Of a stretch of DNA of 6,908 bases, positions 1 through 5,496 are shown piece after piece (the stretch's first letter is position 1; every line of letters starts with the position of its first letter). The notes under the pieces are model-generated. The model was not told the DNA's origin. It was given only the letters and a program-made list of their open reading frames with translations, and did no database searches. This DNA comes from Paracoccaceae bacterium (GTDB lineage Bacteria; Pseudomonadota; Alphaproteobacteria; Rhodobacterales; Rhodobacteraceae), in assembly GCA_007121115.1 (NCBI GenBank), contig SKMI01000330.1, positions 1-6,908 on the forward strand. The letters run 5' to 3'. Position numbers and translations under genes: made by a program.

Positions 1-518
1 AGGAAGTGATAGGCGGCAACGGCATCGGGTGACTGCGCATTCAGGGCACGAAAGGCGGTCAACTGGTTGCTCAGCACATCAAAGACAAGCCGCGCATCCG
101 CCTCGGGATCATTGACATGGCCCGACAGCAATTGCCCGTTATGGTAGTGCTTGACCAGATGGTGATAGGGGTTGCGCGGAAAGGCGAGCGGATTGAGCCA
201 GAGCGTGTCGATCGGTGCCTGCGCGAGCCCTTCCAGCCTCGGGCGAAGAGCCACGAGATGCAGCAGGTCATGGCGCAGGATGTTGTGACCGATCAGATGC
301 CGTGCATCCCCCAGCGCAGTCTCCAGCTGATCAAGCGCTGCCGGAATACCGACGTCCTTGCCGCGAATTACATCACTCTGTCCACCATGGACTGCAGCGA
401 AATCGAATACGCGCGCGGTCCTCGGATCAACCTCGATGTCAAATGACACACAGGCCTTGAGGAACAGGTCGCGTGGATGGACAGTCTCTGACAGGGTTAC
501 ACCGGGGATGTTATTCAA
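1..518 (-). CDS. DEDD-type 3'-5' exonuclease domain protein, probable N-terminus of a RecQ-like helicase (partial)
   Basis: The minus strand is open from 518 down to the left edge (172 complete codons), so only the N-terminal part is seen. Counting the TTG at 518-516 as residue 1, an Exo I-like D-x-E is at D27/E29 (SFDIEVDP), an Exo II-like stretch GHNILRHD at 77-84 supplies D84, and a third site may be H134/D141 (GHVNDPEADAR). This order fits a DEDD nuclease that removes nucleotides from 3' ends. The segment IDTLWLNPLAFPRNPYHHL (103-121) is, as I recall, typical of very large RecQ-family helicases of Rhodobacterales carrying an N-terminal exonuclease; the helicase itself would lie outside the window, so that part is inference. 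No ATG is available in frame: a stop lies at 530-528, and the TTG at 518 is the most upstream start. It lacks a good ribosome binding site. Loss of the true 5' end through the neighbouring insertion is possible. It is divergent from the urt operon. Confidence 0.7.
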   Translation of the reverse strand, partial: MNNIPGVTLSETVHPRDLFLKACVSFDIEVDPRTARVFDFAAVHGGQSDVIRGKDVGIPAALDQLETALGDARHLIGHNILRHDLLHLVALRPRLEGLAQAPIDTLWLNPLAFPRNPYHHLVKHYHNGQLLSGHVNDPEADARLVFDVLSNQLTAFRALNAQSPDAVAAYHF

Positions 519-529
519 ACTATTGATCT

Positions 530-558
530 ATTTGATCCGTTGCAGCGCCTTGGGTCAA
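530..558 (-). promoter_or_regulatory. Possible sigma70-type promoter for the exonuclease gene
   Basis: On the minus strand, TTGACC (558-553) is followed after exactly 17 nt by TCAAAT (535-530), a 5/6 and 4/6 match to the -35 and -10 consensus. Transcription would begin near 523, only a few bases before the TTG start at 518, so translation would be nearly leaderless. Short promoter-like matches arise by chance; the position between the gene and the insertion remnant is the main support. Confidence 0.25.
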
Positions 559-588
559 GCGTGGCCGATCTGGAGTATGCGCGGCGTC

Positions 589-620
589 GATCACCTCCTG
601 CCGTTGGTGATCTGATCAGA
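589..620. repeat. Small hairpin plus adjoining perfect palindrome at the insertion edge
   Basis: GATCACC (589-595) pairs with GGTGATC (606-612), giving a 7-bp stem with a 10-nt loop. It overlaps by two bases the perfect palindrome TCTGATCAGA (611-620), which ends exactly where the left inverted repeat of the insertion remnant begins. Palindromic targets are reported for some IS1182-type elements, so this may be the old target site. It could also be a modest stem-loop of no function. Confidence 0.35.
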
Positions 621-643
621 CTACTTTCTGCGCGAGCATGATG
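621..643. repeat. Left imperfect terminal inverted repeat of the IS remnant
   Basis: CTACTTTC (621-628), six intervening bases, then AGCATGATG (635-643). The reverse complement of 1788-1809 shows the same two blocks in the same order separated by five bases. Seventeen identical positions with one single-base indel in the spacer is much more than a casual match and fits an IS terminal repeat. Confidence 0.55.
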
Positions 644-682
644 CGCGGCAGAGGGGGTGGATTTGGAGCAAGACAGCAATAA

Positions 683-787
683 GGGCGTCCATTTGACGGC
701 TCGACCAGCGGTGCGGTTTCCCGGCTGGATGTGATCGAGGGGCCGAGCGGGCGGCGGCTGTGGTCGACGGCGGAGCGGGCACGGCGC
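683..787 (+). pseudogene. Fragment resembling the N-terminus of an IS66-family TnpA (accessory protein)
   Basis: This frame follows a TAA at 680-682 and reads GRPFDGSTSGAVSRLDVIEG, followed by PSGRRLWSTAERARR. IS66 Orf1/TnpA proteins typically begin with a motif of the form RLEV-x-EGPSGRRRW-x-x-x-x-KA that leads into a helix-turn-helix; here the similarity ends at about the RARR. The helix-turn-helix is absent. The frame then gives way to the IS1182-type transposase in a different frame. There is no start codon in a convincing context. The match is from memory of the family motif, not from a search. An alternative is that this is simply the diverged, frameshifted N-terminus of the IS1182 transposase. 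Confidence 0.5.
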
Positions 788-1743
788 ATGCGCGGACGGG
801 GCGACCGGGATACCATCCGGCCATTCTGCTGAAGCTGTTCATCCATGGCTATCTGAACCGGGTCCCGTCCAGCCGTAGGCTGGAGCGTGAGGCGGGCCGT
901 AATGTCGAGGTGATGTGGCTGCTCGGGCGGTTGGTGCCGGACCACAAGACGATCGCGGAATTCCGGCGCGATAACGGGGCCGCTATCCGCAGGACCTGCG
1001 CACAATTCGTGGAGCTGTGCCGCCGCATCGGCGCGCTGAAGGGCGACTGCGTGGCCATCGACGGGAGCAGGTTCAAGGCGGTCAACAACCGTGACAAGAG
1101 TTTCACCAAAGGCAAGATCACCAGCCGCCTTGCGCATCTGGAGGCCGATGTTGACCGCTACATCACCGAGATGGTGCGCATTGACCGGCAGGAAACAGGC
1201 GAAGCGCGGGCCGAGAAGGTCGCGCATCTGGCGCAGCGATACGGGCGGCTCAAGCAGGAAATCGCGAAGCTCAAGGCGATGGGTGAGGCGCTGGCCGATG
1301 CGCCGGATGGCCAGATATCCCTGACCGACTCCGATGCGCGAGCCATGGCCACCAGCGCGCGCAACAGTGGGCTCGTGGGCGACAATGCGCAATGCGCCGT
1401 GGACACCGAGACCCACATCATCGTCACGCATGATGTGACCAACAAGGGCTTCGACCGTGACCGGCTCAGCCCGATGGCGCTTGCGGCCAAGGAGGCGCTT
1501 GGGCGCGACACGCTGCATGCCCTGGCTGAAAGGGACAATTACAGCGGCGTCGAGACCGTTGCCTGCGACAAGGCTGGCATCACGGTGACCACGCCTCGCC
1601 CCGTGACCTCGGGCAATCGCAAGAAAGGCATGTATGTGACGGCTGAATTCAAAGCTGTCAGCACTCTTGCCGACCACCTCCTCCCGGCTGAGGGAGGCTT
1701 GCCGCGGCGCCCAGCAGGTTCCTGCACGTTCCGGCGAACCTGA
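760..1743 (+). pseudogene. IS1182-family DDE transposase, truncated and inactive
   Basis: The open frame of 327 codons from an arbitrary ATG at 760 becomes recognisable at residue 13 (TGRPGYHPAILLKLFIHGYL), followed by the hallmark SSRRLEREAGRNVEVMWL and KTIAEFRRDNG stretches of the DUF772-like N-terminal domain. The first catalytic Asp is D101 in VAIDGSRFKAVNNRD. SLTDSDARAMATS and QCAVDTETHIIVTHDVTN also match the family. The second catalytic Asp, normally in ADRGY, is replaced: the aligned residues are AERDNY, with E257 at the Asp position. Past about residue 297 the match decays to LLPAEGG and PAGS-like scraps (around 318-321), then a stop. The RYWT/cysteine region and the C-terminal part with the last catalytic Glu are missing. 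Family members are about 450-500 aa. The roughly 50 N-terminal residues upstream of TGRP are replaced by an IS66-like segment in another frame. It cannot support transposition. Confidence 0.85.
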
Positions 1744-1787
1744 AGACAGGAGCCGCCGTTGCATCAACACCGTGGCAGATCATGCGA

Positions 1788-1809
1788 CATCATGCTGAGC
1801 CGAAAGTAG
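1788..1809. repeat. Right imperfect terminal inverted repeat of the IS remnant
   Basis: CATCATGCT (1788-1796), GAGCC, then GAAAGTAG (1802-1809), the inverted counterpart of 621-643. A related GAAAGAGTAGCG occurs again about 40 bp downstream (1842-1853), so the right edge may have been partly duplicated or rearranged. Confidence 0.55.
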
Positions 1810-1864
1810 CGCCGGGATTCAGCGCGCGCTCTCCTTCATAAGAAAGAGTAGCGGGCCCCGCCCG

Positions 1865-1882
1865 AACCATCGCGGCATGGTT
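1865..1882. promoter_or_regulatory. 18-bp perfect dyad, candidate operator upstream of urtA
   Basis: AACCAT-CGCGGC-ATGGTT has perfect 6-bp half-sites around a 6-bp centre, the layout expected for a dimeric regulator. It is about 300 bp upstream of the urtA start and about 55 bp right of the insertion remnant. An adjacent small stem CGGGC/GCCCG (1852-1856 with 1860-1864) lies immediately to its left. I do not recognise the regulator. Confidence 0.3.
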
Positions 1883-1919
1883 AAACCCCCGCGGAAAATT
1901 TGTGCACTTCCCCCGAAAT

Positions 1920-1981
1920 CGCACCGATAGATATCAACCCATCGCAACACCGGCGCCTTGGACCGGCGAAAACTCGGTGCG
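1920..1981. repeat. Pair of 8-bp inverted arms 46 bp apart
   Basis: CGCACCGA (1920-1927) and TCGGTGCG (1974-1981) are perfect reverse complements. Between them lie two copies of ACCGGCG (1949-1955 and 1962-1968). The outer arms contain GCACC and GGTGC, which resemble single half-sites of NtrC-type operators, but their spacing is far larger than the usual one. They may be independent half-sites, a looping pair, or chance. Confidence 0.25.
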
Positions 1982-2111
1982 CGCTTCACCTCACGCACGT
2001 CGGCGTGATGATCGCGGTGGTTTGAACAGAACCCACAAACATGCCCTGGGCACCGTTCCAACGCATGAGCGGACCATAGGCATCAACTTGTCTGAACCGA
2101 TGTCGAAGGGG

Positions 2112-2134
2112 ACTTCGGAACACTTCGGTACTTC
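2112..2134 (+). repeat. Direct repeats with 10-bp period in the urtA leader
   Basis: ACTTCGG occurs at 2112-2118 and 2122-2128, followed by a partial ACTTC at 2130-2134. The first two copies sit one helical turn apart. CGAAG (2104-2108) can pair with CTTCG (2113-2117), so a small hairpin can form in the mRNA about 65 nt upstream of the start. A regulator bound on one face of the helix or a leader structure are both possible. Confidence 0.25.
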
Positions 2135-2170
2135 TCTGGCGAGCTCCCCCGCCGCATGCCGTTTCATCAC

Positions 2171-2175
2171 AGGAG
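2171..2175 (+). promoter_or_regulatory. Ribosome binding site of urtA
   Basis: AGGAG ends 8 nt before the ATG at 2184. It fixes the urtA start at 2184 rather than at the in-frame upstream ATG codons, which are not followed by a signal peptide. Confidence 0.9.
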
Positions 2176-2183
2176 AAAAACAC

Positions 2184-3464
2184 ATGACGAAAACCAGACT
2201 TCTCGCCTCTGCGGCCGCGGTGGCTGTGCTGACCGCAGGGCCCGCCTTCGCAGATTGCACGATCAAGGTCGGGGTGCTTCATTCACTGTCAGGCAGCATG
2301 GCGATTTCGGAAACGACGCTGCGCGACGTGATGCTCATGCTGGTCGAACAGCAGAACGATGCCGGCGGCCTGCTGGGCTGCGAACTGGAAGCGGTGGTTG
2401 TGGACCCTGCCTCGGACTGGCCGCTGTTTGCGGAACTGACGCGACAGTTGATCACCGTGGACGAGGTCGACGTGATCTTCGGCGCCTGGACCTCGGTGGC
2501 GCGCAAGGCGGTTTTGCCGGTGCTGGAAGAGCTCAACGGCCTGATGTTCTACCCGGTTCAGTATGAAGGCCAGGAAAGCTCGCGCAACGTGTTCTACACC
2601 GGCGCCGCGCCCAACCAGCAGGCGATCCCGGCGGTGGATTACTTCCTGGAGGAACTGGGCGTCGAAAGCTTCGCGCTGCTGGGCACCGACTACGTCTATC
2701 CGCGCACCACGAATGCGATTCTCGAGGCCTATCTGATCGACGCCGGCATCGACCCCGAGGATATCTTCGTCAACTACACACCCTTTGGCCATTCCGACTG
2801 GTCCACCATCGTGTCCGACGTCGTGGCGATGGGCGCGGGCGGCAAGCAGGTGGGCGTAATTTCCACCATCAATGGCGATGCGAATGTGGGCTTCTACACC
2901 GAACTCGCCGCCCAGGGCATCGACAGTTTCGACCTGCCGGTGGTGGCCTTCTCGGTGGGTGAGGAAGAGCTTTCGGGCCTCGATACCTCGCGTCTGGTCG
3001 GCCATCTGGCGGCGTGGAACTACTTCATGTCCGCCGATACCGAGGCCAATGACGAATTCATCGCCGCATGGCATGACTTCATCGGCGATGAAAGCCGCGT
3101 GACCAACGACCCGATGGAGGCGCATTACATCGGCTTCAACATGTGGGTAAACGCGGTCGAGGAGGCCGGCACAACCGATGTCGATGCCGTGCGCGAGGCG
3201 ATGTGGGGCCAGGAATTCCCCAACCTGACCGGCGGCATGGCGGTGATGAACCCCAATCATCACCTCTCGAAACCCGTGCTGATCGGCGAGATCCGCGCCG
3301 ATGGCCAGTTCGACATCATCAGCCAGACCGAGGAAGTCGCGGGTGGGGCCTGGTCGCCCTTCCTCCCGGAAAGTGCCAACCTGACCAGCGACTGGCAGGC
3401 GCTCGAATGCGGAATGTATGACACCGCGACCGAGACCTGCGTGCAGCTGACCTCGAACTACTGA
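2184..3464 (+). CDS. urtA: Urea ABC transporter, periplasmic substrate-binding protein UrtA
   Basis: This 426-residue protein is the binding component that captures urea in the periplasm and hands it to the UrtB/UrtC channel. A Sec signal peptide (residues 1-23, cleavage at AFA|D24) begins it. The mature part opens with CTIKVGVLHSLSGSMAISET, the type I periplasmic fold start typical of the UrtA/FmdD branch of the leucine-binding family. Further hallmarks are DPASDWPLFAEL, FGAWTSVARKAVLPVLEELN, MFYPVQYEGQESS, YTGAAPNQQAIPAVDY, LLGTDYVYPRTTN, YTPFGHSDW, VISTINGDANV, VAFSVGEEEL, GHLAAWNYFMS, VTNDPMEA and NHHLSKPVLIGEIRADGQF. The length fits the family. It has only four cysteines (25, 66, 409, 419); the last two lie in a short C-terminal tail. 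The amide-binding protein FmdD is the closest alternative, but the following urtBCD genes favour urea. The gene is first in the operon and separated from urtB by 60 nt containing a strong hairpin. Confidence 0.95.
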   Translation: MTKTRLLASAAAVAVLTAGPAFADCTIKVGVLHSLSGSMAISETTLRDVMLMLVEQQNDAGGLLGCELEAVVVDPASDWPLFAELTRQLITVDEVDVIFGAWTSVARKAVLPVLEELNGLMFYPVQYEGQESSRNVFYTGAAPNQQAIPAVDYFLEELGVESFALLGTDYVYPRTTNAILEAYLIDAGIDPEDIFVNYTPFGHSDWSTIVSDVVAMGAGGKQVGVISTINGDANVGFYTELAAQGIDSFDLPVVAFSVGEEELSGLDTSRLVGHLAAWNYFMSADTEANDEFIAAWHDFIGDESRVTNDPMEAHYIGFNMWVNAVEEAGTTDVDAVREAMWGQEFPNLTGGMAVMNPNHHLSKPVLIGEIRADGQFDIISQTEEVAGGAWSPFLPESANLTSDWQALECGMYDTATETCVQLTSNY

Positions 3465-3473
3465 GCACTGCCT

Positions 3474-3501
3474 GGGCAGGGGGCCAAGGCGCCCCCTGCC
3501 C
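3474..3501 (+). terminator. Perfect GC hairpin between urtA and urtB (partial terminator or mRNA-stabilising stem)
   Basis: Bases 3474-3484 pair perfectly with 3491-3501, an 11-bp GC-rich stem with a 6-nt loop, starting 9 nt after the urtA stop. It is followed by a C run rather than a U tract, so it is not a classical full terminator. In binding-protein transporter operons such stems commonly protect the upstream mRNA from 3' decay or cause partial termination, raising the binding protein over the permeases. Which applies here is inference. Confidence 0.7.
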
Positions 3502-3524
3502 CCCCACTTCCCGAGAGATATGCC

Positions 3525-5492
3525 ATGCCGCGCCCCGCCCTGATCGCGACCCTTGCGCTGTGCCTGATCATCCTGTGGCCTCCGACGCCGCTTGCCGCGC
3601 AAACCGACACGCCCCTGCAGGATGTGCTGCAGACCGTGCAGGAACAGGTGGCCAGCCCCTCGCGCGCGCAGGTGGGCGGCGTACTTGATGTGCTGCAAGA
3701 GACCGACGCGCCGGGCACGGCCGATTTCCTGACCCGCTGGGCCGCGCGCGAGGTCTATGAACGCCCCGAGGACGGGCTGTTCTTCTATGCCCGCGAGGGC
3801 GAGGACCGCGCCCTGACGCTGATCGACCTGGACACCGGCGAGGATGTGGCCGAGGTCACCACCCGCGAGGTCAACCAGATTCGCGTCAATGCCGGGGTGC
3901 GGCGCGAGATTGAAGGCGCGCTGGTCACGTTCGAGCTGCTGGCCCCGGACCGCGCTCGCCGGCTGGCCGCCGTGCGCACCATCGCCCGCAGCCCCGAAGC
4001 GGACCACATCCCGGTGCTGGAGTCTGCGCTTGCGGAAGAAGAGGATGGCGCCGTGGCCACCCGGATGGCCCGCGTGCTCGACCTGCTGAACGCGCGCTTT
4101 GCCAGCGACAGCGCGACCCGCGTCGCAGCCATCGACGGGCTTTCGGGCGACATCACGACCGAGGCGCGACGGGCGCTCAACCAGATCCTGAACACCGAGT
4201 CGCAAGTCGCCCCGGAGATCCCCGAGGGCACGAATGTCGCGCGCATCCGCACCCCCGGCGAGGATCTGGACCTGATCGACGCCTATGCGCGGCTGGCCGA
4301 CGCCGGTCTGGTGCCCCCGCGCCCCGGCCGCAACGCCATCCGCGACGCGCTGCGCGCCAATGTCAGCGACGGGGCGGTCGCGGGCATTCCCGTTCACCGG
4401 CTGGACACCGAAGAGGCGCGGCGCGAGGCCTATCGCCTGCTTCAGGACGACGGCATCGTCCCGCCACTGCCGACCCAGGCCGAGATGGATGCCGCCGTCG
4501 CGGAATATGTGTTCTTCGACGCCTATCTGGAACCGGACGCGGATGTGACGCGCGCCGCGCGCGAAGCGCTCGACAGCACGCGCACCAGGATCGGGGTGTG
4601 GCAATTCGTCAACATCTCGCTCGACGCGCTGTCGCTGGCCTCGATCTTCTTTCTGGCCGCCATTGGCCTTGCGATCACCTTTGGCGTGATGCGGGTCATC
4701 AACATGGCACATGGCGAGTTCATCATGATGGGCGCCTATACCGGCTATGTCGTCCAGACCATGATCCCCAACTACACCACCTCGCTGATCGTTGCCTTGC
4801 CGATGGCCTTTCTGGTGACCTTCGCTGCCGGGGTGGCGCTGGAGCGCACGGTGATCCGGCACCTTTACACGCGCCCGCTGGAAACGCTGCTTGCGACCTT
4901 CGGCATCTCCATCGCGCTGCAGCAACTGGCCAAGAACATCTTCGGCACGCAGGCCCGCCCGCTGACCGCACCGGACTGGCTGGCCGGATCGATGGCGTTC
5001 AACGATGTGGCCTCGATCTCGACCATCCGGGTGGCAATCATCGTCATGGCCATCGCCTTTCTGCTGGCGCTGCTCTTCATCCTCAACCGCACGAGGCTGG
5101 GCCTGGAGGTGCGCGCCGTGACGCAGAACCCCGGCATGGCCGCCAGCATGGGGATCAACCCCGACCGGATCAACATGCTGACCTTCGGCCTCGGCTCCGG
5201 CATCGCCGGGGTGGCGGGCGTCTCCATCGGACTGGTGGCGCAGGTCACCTCCGAAATGGGCGCGAATTACATCGTGCAGAGCTTCATGACCGTGGTCGTG
5301 GGGGGCGTCGGCTCGGTCTTCGGCACGCTGGCGGGCGCGGGGCTGATCGGCGCGCTGCAGAAGGGGATCGAGTGGTTCAACCCCGGCAACACGCTGGCCG
5401 CGCAAACCTTCATGGTGCTGTTCATCATCCTGTTCATTCAATTCCGGCCGAAGGGTATCGTCGCCCTGAAGGGCCGCGCCGCGGGGGACTGA
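3525..5492 (+). CDS. urtB: Urea ABC transporter permease UrtB with large periplasmic N-terminal domain
   Basis: UrtB is one of two inner-membrane permeases forming the urea channel. The 655 residues divide into a signal peptide (1-25, PLAA|Q), a periplasmic domain of about 330 residues, and a LivH-type permease domain from about residue 359 to the end. The permease part shows the family signature NMAHGE (393-398) in VMRVINMAHGEFIMMGAYTG, a cytoplasmic loop GLEVRAVTQNPGMAASMGIN from about 526 that contacts the ATPases, and the closing FRPKGIVALKG. The periplasmic part has HEAT-like helical pairs (about 142-205) and a duplicated motif: LADAGLVPPRP (257-267) and LQDDGIVPPLP (306-316). An N-terminal extension is normal for UrtB and absent from LivH; this one seems longer than the versions of about 500-550 aa I recall from other proteobacteria. 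The start is the ATG at 3525, with GAGAG 7 nt upstream. The stop is 4 nt before the first urtC ATG. Confidence 0.94.
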   Translation: MPRPALIATLALCLIILWPPTPLAAQTDTPLQDVLQTVQEQVASPSRAQVGGVLDVLQETDAPGTADFLTRWAAREVYERPEDGLFFYAREGEDRALTLIDLDTGEDVAEVTTREVNQIRVNAGVRREIEGALVTFELLAPDRARRLAAVRTIARSPEADHIPVLESALAEEEDGAVATRMARVLDLLNARFASDSATRVAAIDGLSGDITTEARRALNQILNTESQVAPEIPEGTNVARIRTPGEDLDLIDAYARLADAGLVPPRPGRNAIRDALRANVSDGAVAGIPVHRLDTEEARREAYRLLQDDGIVPPLPTQAEMDAAVAEYVFFDAYLEPDADVTRAAREALDSTRTRIGVWQFVNISLDALSLASIFFLAAIGLAITFGVMRVINMAHGEFIMMGAYTGYVVQTMIPNYTTSLIVALPMAFLVTFAAGVALERTVIRHLYTRPLETLLATFGISIALQQLAKNIFGTQARPLTAPDWLAGSMAFNDVASISTIRVAIIVMAIAFLLALLFILNRTRLGLEVRAVTQNPGMAASMGINPDRINMLTFGLGSGIAGVAGVSIGLVAQVTSEMGANYIVQSFMTVVVGGVGSVFGTLAGAGLIGALQKGIEWFNPGNTLAAQTFMVLFIILFIQFRPKGIVALKGRAAGD

Positions 5493-5496
5493 GGCC

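Larger units (their letters stand above)
621..1809 (+). mobile_element. Decayed, chimeric insertion-sequence remnant (IS1182-type with an IS66-like scrap)
   Basis: About 1.19 kb lies between imperfect inverted repeats (621-643 and 1788-1809). Its core is an IS1182-family transposase lacking the N-terminus and the C-terminal portion. Ahead of it is a short segment that reads like the start of an IS66 TnpA. Complete IS1182 elements are roughly 1.6-1.9 kb, so this copy is internally shortened. No target duplication is evident: the base runs just outside the two ends (ending GATCAGA on the left, starting CGCCGGG on the right) do not match. The element cannot encode a working transposase. Whether the repeats belong to the IS1182 element, to another element, or arose together by chance cannot be settled from the window alone. 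Confidence 0.6.
1810..2183. other. Gene-free leader/promoter region of the urea transporter operon
   Basis: No reading frame here has protein-like composition. The urtA frame is open upstream to 1902, but that extension lacks any signal peptide or family similarity, so I regard it as noncoding. The region contains an 18-bp dyad (1865-1882), two 8-bp inverted arms (1920-1927 and 1974-1981), a 6-bp stem (TCACGC 1991-1996 with GCGTGA 2003-2008), and short direct repeats just before the urtA start (2112-2134). I find no convincing sigma70 or sigma54 promoter and no textbook NtrC site (TGCAC...GTGCA at the usual spacing). A GG-N10-GC arrangement at 1879-1892 has only the invariant bases of a sigma54 site and is too weak to call. 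Confidence 0.5.

Noticed and set aside
117..446. Plus-strand open frame of 109 codons at the left edge
   Set aside because: It is opposite the minus-strand exonuclease frame, which carries recognisable motifs, and has shadow composition.
491..640. Plus-strand frame reading IDLFDPLQRLGSSVADLEYA and on to a stop at 638-640
   Set aside because: It looks mildly protein-like but has no start codon in context, poor third-position GC for this genome, and overlaps the hairpin and the left inverted repeat.
616..1770. Antisense open frame of 384 codons opposite the transposase
   Set aside because: It is a mirror of the IS1182 frame with shadow-like composition, while the plus strand has clear family motifs.
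1772..1787. TGGCAG...TGCGA resembling a sigma54 site
   Set aside because: The GG to GC distance is 8 rather than 10 bases, and it lies within the insertion remnant.
1878..1894. Possible sigma54 promoter (TGG-N9/10-GC)
   Set aside because: Only the invariant GG and GC are present; the remaining consensus positions do not match, and it is nearly 300 bp from the start codon.
1902..2183. A 94-residue N-terminal extension of UrtA
   Set aside because: The ATG at 2184 has a good ribosome binding site and starts a textbook signal peptide; the extension would bury that signal and has no protein-like pattern.
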